Source of the DNA: Chitinophagales bacterium
GTDB taxonomy: Bacteria > Bacteroidota > Bacteroidia > Chitinophagales > JADJOU01
Assembly: GCA_016787225.1 (NCBI GenBank)
Contig: JAEUUY010000011.1
Coordinates: forward strand, 248,001-312,000
Length of the DNA stretch: 64,000 nt
Direction of reading: 5' to 3'
Below, one piece after another: positions 26,081 through 35,132 of the stretch. How positions within the stretch are numbered: the first letter of the stretch is position 1; each line of letters starts with the position of its first letter. The notes under the pieces are model-generated. The model had not been told where the DNA came from. It searched no databases and was given only the letters and a program-made list of their open reading frames with translations. The position numbers and the translations under genes are program-made.

Positions 26081-26506
26081 GGTGAATTGATTTCTCCTTT
26101 TGGTCGAAATGACAAAAGCAAAGTGTGGTGTTTCCAAAGTAATTGACTAATTAATTCAAGAGGTATATATCGAGTTTGTCACTAAAGTTAATTTAGACAG
26201 AGGAGAAATCATCTATTTTGGCGTTAACCTAATTGTTTTTCCACACATAGTTACGCGCCTTGTCACAAAAGTTTATCTCGACGAAGGAGAGAACAAAAGG
26301 GAGATGTCTAAAGAATTAAAGGTGAATTGATTTCTCACTATGGTCGAAATGACAAAAGCAAAGTGTGGTGTTTCCAAAGCAATTGACTAATTAATTCAAG
26401 TGGAATATATCAAGTTTGTCACTAAAGTAAATAAAGACAGATGAGAAATCATCTATATTGGCGTTAACCTAATTGTTTTTTCAAACATACTTACGTGCTT
26501 TGTCAC
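26081..26506. repeat. Tandem duplication, two imperfect ~186-bp units at 240-bp period
   Basis: The unit starting ggtgaattgatttctc at 26081 recurs at 26321. By eye, about 17 mismatches were counted over 186 bp (26081-26266 against 26321-26506). Each unit contains one right-arm-like (ggtcgaaatgacaaaagc) and one left-arm-like (tttgtcac) piece of the palindrome family described next. No ORF of note; the 26049-26630 gap holds only these repeats. Confidence 0.85.
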
Positions 26507-26577
26507 ATCGAGCGAAGGGAGATGTCTACATTAAACTGAAGTATTAGATTTCTCCCTGCGGTCGAAATGACAAAAGC
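26497..26577. repeat. Palindromic intergenic element (best copy)
   Basis: Left arm gctttgtcacatcgagcgaa-gggagatgtcta and right arm tagatttctccctgcggtcg-aaatgacaaaagc form an imperfect inverted repeat of about 30 bp with a short AT-rich centre. Related arms occur at 26091-26120, 26172-26210, 26259-26365, 26412-26450, 26986-27035, 27115-27230 and 27273-27356. I recall the gtcgaaatgaca word as frequent intergenic sequence in Bacteroidota. Confidence 0.75.
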
Positions 26578-26630
26578 CAAGTGTCGTACTTGCAACACAT
26601 TAATTCAAAATAGCAATAAATCAATCTAGC

Positions 26631-26939
26631 TTACAAACCCCATTCTTCCTCTAAAAAACTCCAACTAGGATTCATAATTTCTATCAATTTATTCTTTTTT
26701 ACTCTCGACCATTTCTTTAATTCTTTTTCTCGTTCGATAGCATGCTGAATATATTGAAATCTTTCATAATAAACCAAATAGCAACAGTTGTATTTTGCGA
26801 TAAATGAGTTAGGGTTCGATTTGGTTTTGTGCTGGTCTAGTCTGGATTCTAGGTCATTTGTCACGCCAATGTATAGAACTGTTTTAGTGTAATTGGTTAA
26901 AATATAAACATAATAATTGTGTGTTCCTGTTGGTTTCAT
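26631..26939 (-). CDS. Small GIY-YIG family nuclease
   Basis: A 102-residue single-domain GIY-YIG protein: YYVYILTNYT (the GIY part, as YVY), VLYIGVT (YIG), the catalytic Arg in NDLESRLDQHK, and Glu in EREKELKKWSR. Such YhbQ-like small nucleases are common and often multicopy in Bacteroidota; substrate and role are unknown. It is embedded among palindromic repeats on both sides and interrupts the interval between kinase and regulator genes. Codon use is similar to its neighbours. Confidence 0.9.
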   Translation of the reverse strand: MKPTGTHNYYVYILTNYTKTVLYIGVTNDLESRLDQHKTKSNPNSFIAKYNCCYLVYYERFQYIQHAIEREKELKKWSRVKKNKLIEIMNPSWSFLEEEWGL

Positions 26940-27114
26940 TGGATAAAAATAAAAATTGTTTTGTAATTTTATTAGATGAATTTCCGTGTCATAAAATTTT
27001 ATATCGACATAGGAGAGAAGCGAAGGGAGGTACTACCCAAATTCTCCAAGGTCCTTCATACAAATGAAATGAAGCTATACTTTTATTTCAACATGCAATT
27101 GTTTTAAAATTATG

Positions 27115-27230
27115 CACTTTCGCTTTGTCACATCGACCAACGGGAGATGTCTATGGTTTGGTAGGTAATTAGATTTTTCGTGTTCCCTCCTTTGTCGAGA
27201 CAGGCCCGAAATGACAAAAGCGAAGTGTGG
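27115..27230. repeat. Palindromic intergenic element, copy with expanded right arm
   Basis: Left arm cactttcgctttgtcacatc-gaccaacgggagatgtcta, right arm ending ccgaaatgacaaaagcgaag-tgtgg, giving an inverted repeat of up to about 40 bp. The right arm carries extra bases (tttgtcgagacaggc) between the usual tccct and cgaaatgac. Confidence 0.65.
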
Positions 27231-27272
27231 TTTGTTCAAGTAAAAAGTATAATTGATTCAATTGGTATTTTC

Positions 27273-27356
27273 CGAGTTTGTCACATCGAGCGAAGAGAGA
27301 TGTCTTCCTTTCTGGAGGCAAATGGATTTCTCCCTGCAGTCGAAATGACAAACTCG
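27273..27356. repeat. Palindromic intergenic element, third clear copy
   Basis: Outer arms cgagtttgtca (27273-27283) and tgacaaactcg (27346-27356) are perfectly complementary; the inner arms follow the family consensus (catcgagcgaagagagatgt / tttctccctgcagtcgaaa). The gap 26940-27412 contains no other feature that I can support. Confidence 0.7.
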
Positions 27357-27412
27357 AGACTGAGGATATACAATAAAACTTTCGCTTAAATCCTATGACC
27401 AATGATAATAAT

Positions 27413-30262
27413 CTAAATCGGCACCACCAACTCCGACACTGTTCCATTTTCAGAAAACCGAATATCCAATCTTCCCTTTCTTCCATCTACCTCATAGACC
27501 TCTAATCGTTCGCGGATGATATCCAAGGCTGCTGATGTATACGATTTTGAACTTTCTTCTCGCTTGACCAATCCATTGCCATTGTCCTTTATCTTAATAT
27601 TCAACCAATGTTCATCTACAGTCATAATCACCACTTCTATTCGTCCCCTTCGCTCTTTCAAATTAGAGACGCCATGTTTTATGGCATTTTCCAGAAGTGG
27701 CTGAACTAGCATGGAAGGTAGTTCTATATCATTTTTATCCACTACGTCGACTATAAAATCCACATCAAACTTATTCACATATCGTATCTTCTCTATTTCT
27801 GCATAGTCTTTTAGAAACTGAATCTCCTTCTCTAAACTTAATTTATCTACCCGAGCCAAATCTAACATTTTTCTTATCAGAGAACTGAATTTGGCGATAA
27901 AGTCCATAGCTTCTCGCTCGTTGTGAGTAGAGATAAAATGCTGCACCGTGTTCAAAGAATTGAAAATAAAATGAGGATTCATCTGCCCTTTCAAAGCTTC
28001 CAATCTATGCTGCGCCATCTGTTTCAATAGGGTTTGCACCTCTAGATTTTGTTTTTGTTTTCTTCGCAAATAGCTGATATACAAAAGAAATCCTCCTGAA
28101 ACTGCTAATAGCGTCATCAGCGAAATAAACCACCATGTTTTGTAATATGGTGGGGAAATGGTAAAACGATAAGTCCAGACTTTACTTTTTCTCAACTTTG
28201 GATAGTGTTTGTCAAAAGCAAAAACTTTCAAGGTATAATCTCCTGGCGCTAGACCACGATATATGATAGACGGATTGTCTGAAATGACAGGCGCTTGATC
28301 TATAGGCGTTAATTGATAAGAAAACTGCATTTCTCTATTTCGCTGATAATAGAAGGCAGAAAAATTAAACTGAAAGGTGTTTTGATGATGATTCCATTCA
28401 TTATTGTTAAATTCGTAAAAGGAATCATTAACTAAATAGCTCTCTAATTTTATGGGGATTGAAACTTGCTTTATTGAATCTCTCATTGGAATAATTGTAA
28501 TACCCTCACGAGTGCCAATGTAGATATTACTCTCGCTCTCAAGCGCCGAATATACTACTTCAGACCGCAAACCATCAGACGCAGTATAGGAACTAATGGT
28601 ATAATATAATTTCTTACCTTCTATTCTATATTTTACTCGATTAAATCCCAAGTTAGTGCACACATTAATATAGTTACCATTCCTACTTGGATAGGCTCTA
28701 TTAATGGAATTGTCTAATAATCCATTCAATTTGTTTAAGTGAAAATAGTTCCCCTGACTCCAAAAAACCACTCCATTATTAGTGGAGAATATCATAGTGC
28801 CATAACTATCCTGTTGTATATGTTTTACCATTTCTGCATTAGGCACTGGCAACTTCATTCCTACGAAAGTTTGCATTGTTGAATCTGAATATTTTAAACC
28901 TGCTTCTGCACCAATCCAGATTTTTTTATCATTGGATTGAAATGCATTAAATACTCTACCTAAATATGGTTCCCATTCTAATACCTTGCCATTAGTATAC
29001 TTTAAATGTCTTAGCCCTCTAAAATTAGAGTATAAAATTTCGTTCTTATTTAATTGAACAGCATTTTTACAAGAATTGACAAACTTGTCTAATGGAAGTT
29101 GTGTTTTTAGATTATAACTAGTTTGATCTCCTATGGTAAAAACTTCATCATTTAGTTTAAAGAAGTCTAAAACTCTTGATGCGCCTTCAGAAAATTTTTG
29201 ATATCTGTAATATTGGTCATTCGTAAGATTTACCACCTCATTTTCATCTAATCCTGCATAAATATTGCCCTCAAAACTTTTAATGGTATAAACAGGACGC
29301 TTTAACTCATTAATCACTTTGGGAAGACTTAAGGTATTTGAGGATAAACGGACAACACCATTAGATGTGGAGATCCATAACTGACCATTATTATCTAAAA
29401 AAGCTGCTATTAAACTCTTAAAATAGGGCCCTTTTACTACTCTTTTATTATTAGTAAACAAATACAAATGATTGTTGGCTTTGAAGAAAAATGCATTGCT
29501 ATCATTAAAAACTGGAAAGCTGACAACACCATCTATTTTACCCTTAAATACAACCTTACCTCTTTTATCCAGAATGAAGGTGGTAAAATCTAATAACTGA
29601 ACTACTTTAAAATCTCCAATACTATAAAATACAATACATTTCATCTTCAATTCTAAAGTATTAAAATTATGCAGAATAGATGGGTAACTTGAATCAATTA
29701 GTTTTAATTCATGAATAGAACCCTGTAAACTATAATCCCAGTCTTTGATTTTTAAATCCCTTATTAGAGTCTCCTTTAACTCAAGCGTATAATAATTCAT
29801 TTCAATTTTAATGTCTTTAGTTGATTGTTTTTCCATCTTTTCATAGCTATTAATGAGAAATGAATCCCTTTGTTTTAAAAAATCAATTCTAGAAAAGAAA
29901 TAGCGCGGGACATTTTTCAGTCTAGGATAATTTATTTTATTATAGATTTTCCCGTTTAAATAAAAACAAAGGTCACCCCCAAAACAAGTTATCCATACTC
30001 TTCCCAATGGGTCTGGGTAAAAGCCTGTCACTTCATTCGAGGTTAAGCCATCATCTACTGTAAATGTTTTTATGGTTTTGCCATCATATCTTGCGGCACC
30101 ATTATCTGTCCCTATCCAGATATATCCTTCCTTATCTTGACTAATAGTGCTGATATTATTACTCGGCAGTCCGTCTTTTTTAGTCAGATGTTCTAAAATG
30201 ACCTGAGAGTATAGACATGAACAGGTCAGTAAAAATAGAATAGTTAGAATTCTTGTTTTCAT
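27413..30262 (-). CDS. LytS-type sensor histidine kinase with two-component propeller sensor
   Basis: A 949-residue membrane sensor: signal peptide, N-terminal beta-propeller built from Reg_prop repeats (about 20-600; GYIWIGTDNGAARYDGK, GRVWITCFGG, GQLWISTSNGVVRL), a Y_Y_Y domain (about 640-705; RGLAPGDYTLKVFAFD), one membrane helix (about 720-740), coiled coil, then a His_kinase/HATPase region with the phospho-accepting His in GQMNPHFIFNSLN (H764) and the N-box LLENAIKHG. The propeller probably binds an extracytoplasmic ligand. The kinase domain is of the LytS family, which pairs with LytTR regulators; the obvious partner is the gene at 25299. It follows the SpoIIE-type gene by 14 bp. Confidence 0.93.
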   Translation of the reverse strand: MKTRILTILFLLTCSCLYSQVILEHLTKKDGLPSNNISTISQDKEGYIWIGTDNGAARYDGKTIKTFTVDDGLTSNEVTGFYPDPLGRVWITCFGGDLCFYLNGKIYNKINYPRLKNVPRYFFSRIDFLKQRDSFLINSYEKMEKQSTKDIKIEMNYYTLELKETLIRDLKIKDWDYSLQGSIHELKLIDSSYPSILHNFNTLELKMKCIVFYSIGDFKVVQLLDFTTFILDKRGKVVFKGKIDGVVSFPVFNDSNAFFFKANNHLYLFTNNKRVVKGPYFKSLIAAFLDNNGQLWISTSNGVVRLSSNTLSLPKVINELKRPVYTIKSFEGNIYAGLDENEVVNLTNDQYYRYQKFSEGASRVLDFFKLNDEVFTIGDQTSYNLKTQLPLDKFVNSCKNAVQLNKNEILYSNFRGLRHLKYTNGKVLEWEPYLGRVFNAFQSNDKKIWIGAEAGLKYSDSTMQTFVGMKLPVPNAEMVKHIQQDSYGTMIFSTNNGVVFWSQGNYFHLNKLNGLLDNSINRAYPSRNGNYINVCTNLGFNRVKYRIEGKKLYYTISSYTASDGLRSEVVYSALESESNIYIGTREGITIIPMRDSIKQVSIPIKLESYLVNDSFYEFNNNEWNHHQNTFQFNFSAFYYQRNREMQFSYQLTPIDQAPVISDNPSIIYRGLAPGDYTLKVFAFDKHYPKLRKSKVWTYRFTISPPYYKTWWFISLMTLLAVSGGFLLYISYLRRKQKQNLEVQTLLKQMAQHRLEALKGQMNPHFIFNSLNTVQHFISTHNEREAMDFIAKFSSLIRKMLDLARVDKLSLEKEIQFLKDYAEIEKIRYVNKFDVDFIVDVVDKNDIELPSMLVQPLLENAIKHGVSNLKERRGRIEVVIMTVDEHWLNIKIKDNGNGLVKREESSKSYTSAALDIIRERLEVYEVDGRKGRLDIRFSENGTVSELVVPI

Positions 30263-30276
30263 ATTCTTATTTTAAA

Positions 30277-31344
30277 CTACCCCACCTCAACAGCCAAAAC
30301 ACTAATATCATCCTTCAAATCTTCTGACACGTTTATCCCTTTGACTTTTTCGCGGAAATAGTCCGTAATTTCATGTGTGGATTTTCCTAGGCATTCATGA
30401 TGGAGGATATAACTGAGTTCGTGAGTGGAGAGAAAAGGTTCGTGGTCTATAGTAAGATTAAGGAGTCCATCAGTATAGAGGAGGAGTTGTTTTTTATTTT
30501 GGAAGTGCAGCTTGCCGAGTTCTATAAATGGTAGGTCTCGGAACATACCGAGCAAGGTAGTGCCAGTTTCTAGCCACAGGGTTTCCTGCTCATCATAGAG
30601 AGGTATAGGTGGATGACCAGAATTGATATAGACGAGGCGTTTGTCTATGGTGTTATATACACCTAGGAATAGGGTAATAAATTTTTCGCCATCTGTCAGT
30701 TCATATATTTTAGCGTTGATGAGTTGGATGGCTTCTTCCAGTTTTATATCGCGCATCAATGTAGAGCGAATAAAGCCTATAAAGTGAGCCATAATTATGG
30801 CAGCATTGATTCCCTTTCCAGATATATCACCTATACAAAACCCTATTTTATAATCATTGATAGGGATGACATCGTAGAAGTCTCCACCTACCTGATAGTT
30901 AGGCACATATAGCCCTGAGGCACAGAAGGATTTATTGCAGTAAAGATTTTTAGGTACAAGCATTTGCTGCATCTTAGCGGCTAGTTCAAGGTCTTGACGC
31001 ATATAGCGGCGGTCATTTTTAGTTCTATAAGCTGTCGTAAGATAAATATGCAATACTAAAGCTCGAATACTTGACCATATTTTTATTATATCTAAATCTG
31101 TATTGTAATAACAAACCAGAATGTCTCTCTGCTGATAGTTGACAAGCTCCTTTTGCGTTTGAAATTGGTAATGATACTGATGCTCTAGCCAAGTAGTCTC
31201 GCGTTTTTGTTCGTCTAGCCAAGCTAATTTATATGATGTGACCCCTGCTTCGATTAGCACATGCGCTATATAGCGCTCCATTTCAGGGATTGTAGCTTGC
31301 CTCGCTAACAATGCTATGGTTTCGCCTTCTAATTTGTCTAACAT
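30277..31344 (-). CDS. SpoIIE/RsbU-type PP2C serine phosphatase
   Basis: A 355-residue protein with an N-terminal region (1-125) of no known family, then a short helical linker (LELAAKMQQMLVPKNL, typical of RsbU-type) and a PP2C/SpoIIE catalytic domain (about 145-355). Metal ligands: YQVGGDFYDV, CIGDISGKGINAA, LLLYTDGLLN and LKDDISVLAV. It probably dephosphorylates an anti-anti-sigma-like or other phosphoserine partner; no such partner gene is in the window. Being 14 bp upstream of the LytS-type kinase, it is likely co-transcribed with it. Confidence 0.92.
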   Translation of the reverse strand: MLDKLEGETIALLARQATIPEMERYIAHVLIEAGVTSYKLAWLDEQKRETTWLEHQYHYQFQTQKELVNYQQRDILVCYYNTDLDIIKIWSSIRALVLHIYLTTAYRTKNDRRYMRQDLELAAKMQQMLVPKNLYCNKSFCASGLYVPNYQVGGDFYDVIPINDYKIGFCIGDISGKGINAAIIMAHFIGFIRSTLMRDIKLEEAIQLINAKIYELTDGEKFITLFLGVYNTIDKRLVYINSGHPPIPLYDEQETLWLETGTTLLGMFRDLPFIELGKLHFQNKKQLLLYTDGLLNLTIDHEPFLSTHELSYILHHECLGKSTHEITDYFREKVKGINVSEDLKDDISVLAVEVG

Positions 31345-31397
31345 AGTTGATATTTTGAGCGAAGGCAGTTAATTCCCATAATATAATTATTACAGCC

Positions 31398-32036
31398 TCA
31401 AACAGCTATTTTAAATACCGCTATAAAATGAAAAAGACTAGCAGCTAATACAAATAAATGCCACAGCGTATGTGTATATTCTCGTCTTTTGTTGATATAA
31501 AAAACCACACCTGCTAAATAAGTTATGCCTCCAAATAGAATATATCGAAATACATCATCTGGCATGTTTTCAAGGATAGGCTTTATAATAAACAAAACCA
31601 TACAACCTAAGAATACATATAGAACAATCGAAAAAGTTTTAAATCGCCCCATAAAGAAAAATTTCAACATGATACCAGCAATCAAAATGCTCCATAGTAT
31701 AATGAGAAAAACGGCTCCTAATGGATTAGCCACATACTTCCCTACTACAGGCGTGTAGGTGCCACCTATGAGTAAAAATATAGCCATATGATCTAAGGTG
31801 CGAAATTTAGTTTTGAGCTCTCTATTTTTAGTGAAATGGTAGAGAGATGAAGTAGAGAATACAGCAATAAGGCCAATGGAATAAATAACCAAGCCTGAAA
31901 TACTAACATGATCTGGCTTCATAGCAGCCTGATATACTAGGTATGGACAAGCAAACAAGTAAAAAACTAAACCGCAGAAATGAGTTCCATAGTTAAGCTT
32001 CTCCTCTATTTCGGTATAATCTCTGTAGGTACCCAA
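31398..32036 (-). CDS. Hemolysin III/PAQR family membrane protein (YqfA type)
   Basis: A 212-residue, seven-helix protein of the PAQR/hemolysin III family. Conserved features: EEKLNYGTHFCG at the N-terminus, STSSLYH after helix 2, the TLDHMAIFLLIGGTYTPV block, and the C-terminal HTLWHLFVLAASLFHF with the two His of the metal site. Members have been linked to zinc-dependent ceramidase-like hydrolysis in eukaryotes; bacterial function is uncertain and the hemolysin name should not be taken literally. Inner membrane. Confidence 0.9.
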   Translation of the reverse strand: MGTYRDYTEIEEKLNYGTHFCGLVFYLFACPYLVYQAAMKPDHVSISGLVIYSIGLIAVFSTSSLYHFTKNRELKTKFRTLDHMAIFLLIGGTYTPVVGKYVANPLGAVFLIILWSILIAGIMLKFFFMGRFKTFSIVLYVFLGCMVLFIIKPILENMPDDVFRYILFGGITYLAGVVFYINKRREYTHTLWHLFVLAASLFHFIAVFKIAV

Positions 32037-32155
32037 TTTTTAATGTTGAATGATTAATTCTAAATTTTTAATAGTTATATAAACTCCATACTTCTTTTCA
32101 AACAGCAAAAGCATTGGAAAATTTTCACTATTAACTTTTAACTATTGGCTAGAAA

Positions 32156-33523
32156 CTATAAACTTCTATAATGCTTCTTTTCGAGCACTACTCCTTTCTT
32201 CACCTTGATAATTCCAGGGTTAGAGCGAATCATAGTTTTGAGTGGCGTACCATCCGCACGAACCATATCCATATGTTCCCCTGCTTTTTTATCAAATTCT
32301 GGGGTAGATGTTCCTACCATACAATATACATTGATTCCTTTTTTTCGCATTTCTTTTGCAAAAGGAATGATCTTTTCATCAAATGCTTTCATATTGGTCT
32401 TATTCACATCATAGCACACTACCCAGTAAGACTCTGCTTCTTCGTTGAGAATACTATAGGTGACATCATTGTGCTCGAGGTCTTCAAATCGCAAATTATT
32501 AATAGGTGCTGGTTCCCCTTCATCAATGACATTTTCTTTTCTATCTACAAATTTCCAAGCAGTGTCCGTAGGAATATTGTTCATGTCAAATTCCTTTTGT
32601 TCACCTGAAGCATTATTTTTATATATAAACATAAAGTCAGCTTTTCGAGGTCTGATTTCTTTCATTTTTTCGTTGATATCATTACCTACGGCATAGTGTC
32701 TGAAATCGATAACAGGCTCGCCCCAATAAGTACTATAAAGACAGAACAAAGTAGCTAAGAAAAGGGAAATCCGTGTCAATGCACATGCTTTTTTCTCATC
32801 GAGAACATGGGTAAGCTTATGAGAAAACGCTACAACATAGAGCGACATGATGGTCAAGAAAATATCCTTGTAAAATGTCTCCCATGGTTTTAATTTCATA
32901 AAATCACCGAAGCAACCACAATCCGTCACCTTCATCTTAGTTTTGTCAAAGGCACAGGTAGCACAGGCTCCTCCCATTTTGCAATACAAGAAATATAAGA
33001 GGACAGCAAGAGTTAGAAGTGTCAAACCCTGCCATCGCTTTTTGTGATTTTGCACAAATGAAAACAAAAACAGGACTGCTAATAAAACAGCAGGAACTAT
33101 TATTGCTTGCTTTGTAAGGCAGTATCCCGATAAATAGGAATAGCCTGTAAGATATAGGAAAAATAAATTGATGGCCAATAAACCTATTGCTGCCCATCTC
33201 ATTTTACAACCAAAAATTATAGCAAACCCTAAGACAATTTCAGCTACAATCATTATGATAGAAATAGGCACACTAAAATGGGCCATTTGTTCCCATAAAG
33301 CTGGCATACCATCGCGTGCAAAACTTTCAAAATATTCATGCATTTTATATGACGTTCCTAGTGGGTCAATTGCTTTGACAAATCCCGAGAAAACAAAAAG
33401 AAGTCCCAAGAAGTATTGACAGAAATTTAGTAAAAGTCCATCGCTTTTATTTTTATGTTTTCTATAGAAAGAAATAGCAAGAGATATAATAGCAATGATG
33501 ATAAACAACTTTTGAATCGTCAT
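32156..33523 (-). CDS. BT_3928-like membrane protein (DoxX/MauE region plus thioredoxin-like tail)
   Basis: A 455-residue protein from the ATG at 33523. N-terminal half: DoxX/MauE-like helical membrane domain (LNFCQYFLGLLFVFSGFVKA; about 30-250) with Cys-rich loops (CATCAF, DCGCFGDF) that could bind a metal or take part in thiol-disulphide exchange. C-terminal third (about 320-455): a thioredoxin-like fold (SYWVVCYDVNKTNMKAFDEK, then STPEFDKKAGEH, NPGIIKVKKG) without a CxxC. The family is common in Bacteroidota; a redox or electron-transfer role is inferred. A promoter lies just upstream. An upstream in-frame extension covers the promoter and is rejected. Confidence 0.82.
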   Translation of the reverse strand: MTIQKLFIIIAIISLAISFYRKHKNKSDGLLLNFCQYFLGLLFVFSGFVKAIDPLGTSYKMHEYFESFARDGMPALWEQMAHFSVPISIIMIVAEIVLGFAIIFGCKMRWAAIGLLAINLFFLYLTGYSYLSGYCLTKQAIIVPAVLLAVLFLFSFVQNHKKRWQGLTLLTLAVLLYFLYCKMGGACATCAFDKTKMKVTDCGCFGDFMKLKPWETFYKDIFLTIMSLYVVAFSHKLTHVLDEKKACALTRISLFLATLFCLYSTYWGEPVIDFRHYAVGNDINEKMKEIRPRKADFMFIYKNNASGEQKEFDMNNIPTDTAWKFVDRKENVIDEGEPAPINNLRFEDLEHNDVTYSILNEEAESYWVVCYDVNKTNMKAFDEKIIPFAKEMRKKGINVYCMVGTSTPEFDKKAGEHMDMVRADGTPLKTMIRSNPGIIKVKKGVVLEKKHYRSL

Positions 33524-33544
33524 GGATATAAATTTTAATATATG

Positions 33545-33552
33545 CAAACTTA
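33545..33552 (-). promoter_or_regulatory. -7 element (TAAGTTTG) for the BT_3928-like gene
   Basis: Exact TAnnTTTG match on the minus strand, 21 bp before the ATG at 33523. Confidence 0.55.
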
Positions 33553-33609
33553 TTAAATATTTAGATAGCACGTATTTAAAAAAAATAAATTTAAAATTGA
33601 ATAGGAGCC

Positions 33610-33617
33610 TATATTTG
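33610..33617 (+). promoter_or_regulatory. -7 element (TATATTTG) for the amino-acid transporter operon
   Basis: Exact TAnnTTTG match, 30 bp before the TTG start at 33648; divergent from the promoter at 33545. Confidence 0.55.
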
Positions 33618-33647
33618 TTTTTTATAAATTAACTTAACCAAAGCATT

Positions 33648-35132
33648 TTGAAATTAAATCCAAGTTTTATTATTCTAGCTTCATTATCTCCGATTTCTAT
33701 GCTAGCCGCTGGTAGTTTGGAAGAAAAAATAGACCGAACGGTGCAGCCCACTGTAGAAGTCTTGAGTAGTGTTATTTTCTTTAAGCCTTTTACATTTATA
33801 GGTTTCGATATTAAAATAGTAGTCTTATGGCTCGTCCTAGGAGCAATTTTCTTTACTATCTATTTTCGATTTATCAATTTTCGTTTGTTCAAGCATGCTA
33901 TAGATATAACTCGAGGGCTCTATGATAAGAAAGGCTCAAAAGGCGAGGTTTCTCATTTTCAAGCCCTAGTTACTGCATTATCAGGCACTGTAGGCCTTGG
34001 CAACATATCAGGAGTAGCCGTCGCTATCAGTCTCGGTGGAGCTGGTGCTACTTTTTGGATGATTATTGCAGGTTTATTAGGCATGACTTCTAAATTTGTA
34101 GAATGTACCTTAGGTGTGAAATACCGACATATCGATGCGAAAGGGGAAGTCTCTGGTGGTCCCATGTACTATCTCGCTCAGGGTCTAGCAAAGCACAATA
34201 AAGAAAAACTCGGAAAATTTTTAGCTATAATATTTGCAGTATTGTGTGTCGGAGGTTCATTCGGCGGCGGTAATATGTTTCAGGCAAATCAATCCTACGC
34301 CCAACTGGCCAATGTCTTTCCGCAATTCGCTGGCAATGGTTTTGTATTTGGCGTGCTGCTAGCTATTTTTGTAGGAATAGTAATTATAGGAGGAATTAAA
34401 AAAATAGCTAATGTAACCGACAAATTAGTTCCATTGATGGTGGCGATCTATTTAATTTTTGGTTTGATAATAATTGGCAAAAATATATTTCAACTTGATG
34501 AGGCTTTCATGAAAATACTTACTAGTGCTTTCAGTGCCAAAGCCTTATTTGGAGGTGCTGCTGGAGCAATAGCTGTCGGGTTTCAACGAGCTGCATTTTC
34601 CAATGAAGCAGGAGTAGGTTCGGCCGCTATAGCCCATTCGGCTGTAAAGACCGATGAACCATTGACCGAAGGAATCGTAAGTTTACTAGAGCCATTTGTA
34701 GATACCGTGGTTATTTGCACCATGACGGCCTTAATTATCATTTTTACAGGTTTTGATAGTGCCGGTGGCACATTGACAGGCTCTGAGCTCACTTCAGCAG
34801 CCTTTTCATCAGTAGTGCCTTGGTTCAAATATGTATTAACAATCTCTATATTGTTTTTTGCATACTCTACCATGATATCCTGGTCCTATTATGGATTGAA
34901 AGCATGGACTTTTTTATTTGGTGAAACAAAAAAAATGAAAATGACTTATAACCTAATATATTTGTGCTTTGTGGTGATAGGAAGTTCTGCAAGTCTAGCT
35001 AACGTTATGGAGTTTTCAGATATGATGATACTAGCGATGGCTTTCCCTAATATTTTAGGACTTTATATTTTAGCCCCAGAGATTAAAAATGATTTAAATT
35101 TATATTTATCTAAACTCAAAACATTGAAATAA
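33648..35132 (+). CDS. Sodium:alanine/glycine symporter (AGCS family)
   Basis: A 494-residue, multi-helix inner-membrane transporter with AGCS signatures: HFQALVTALSGTVGLGNISG, GGPMYYLAQGL, and the FSNEAGVGSAAIAHSA block. It co-transports alanine or glycine with Na+. The start is a TTG (reading MKLNPS) with a hydrophobic N-terminus that could be a signal-like helix. The stop is followed immediately by the start of the next gene, so the two transporters and probably the DinB-type gene form an operon ending at the terminator at 37395. Confidence 0.93.
   Translation: MKLNPSFIILASLSPISMLAAGSLEEKIDRTVQPTVEVLSSVIFFKPFTFIGFDIKIVVLWLVLGAIFFTIYFRFINFRLFKHAIDITRGLYDKKGSKGEVSHFQALVTALSGTVGLGNISGVAVAISLGGAGATFWMIIAGLLGMTSKFVECTLGVKYRHIDAKGEVSGGPMYYLAQGLAKHNKEKLGKFLAIIFAVLCVGGSFGGGNMFQANQSYAQLANVFPQFAGNGFVFGVLLAIFVGIVIIGGIKKIANVTDKLVPLMVAIYLIFGLIIIGKNIFQLDEAFMKILTSAFSAKALFGGAAGAIAVGFQRAAFSNEAGVGSAAIAHSAVKTDEPLTEGIVSLLEPFVDTVVICTMTALIIIFTGFDSAGGTLTGSELTSAAFSSVVPWFKYVLTISILFFAYSTMISWSYYGLKAWTFLFGETKKMKMTYNLIYLCFVVIGSSASLANVMEFSDMMILAMAFPNILGLYILAPEIKNDLNLYLSKLKTLK

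Noticed and set aside
26081-26577. CRISPR-like repeated array
   Set aside because: The repeats are long, imperfect and palindromic, with no uniform 30-40 bp spacers and no cas genes; they are intergenic palindromes and a tandem duplication.
27169-27486. 105-residue minus-strand ORF
   Set aside because: It spans repeat sequence and the 3' end of the sensor kinase in another frame, and has a composition unlike a protein.
31398-32036. Virulence hemolysin
   Set aside because: The hemolysin III name is historical; the family is a conserved PAQR membrane protein found in non-pathogens.
32171-32608. 145-residue plus-strand ORF within the BT_3928-like gene
   Set aside because: Antisense shadow of a well-supported membrane protein gene.
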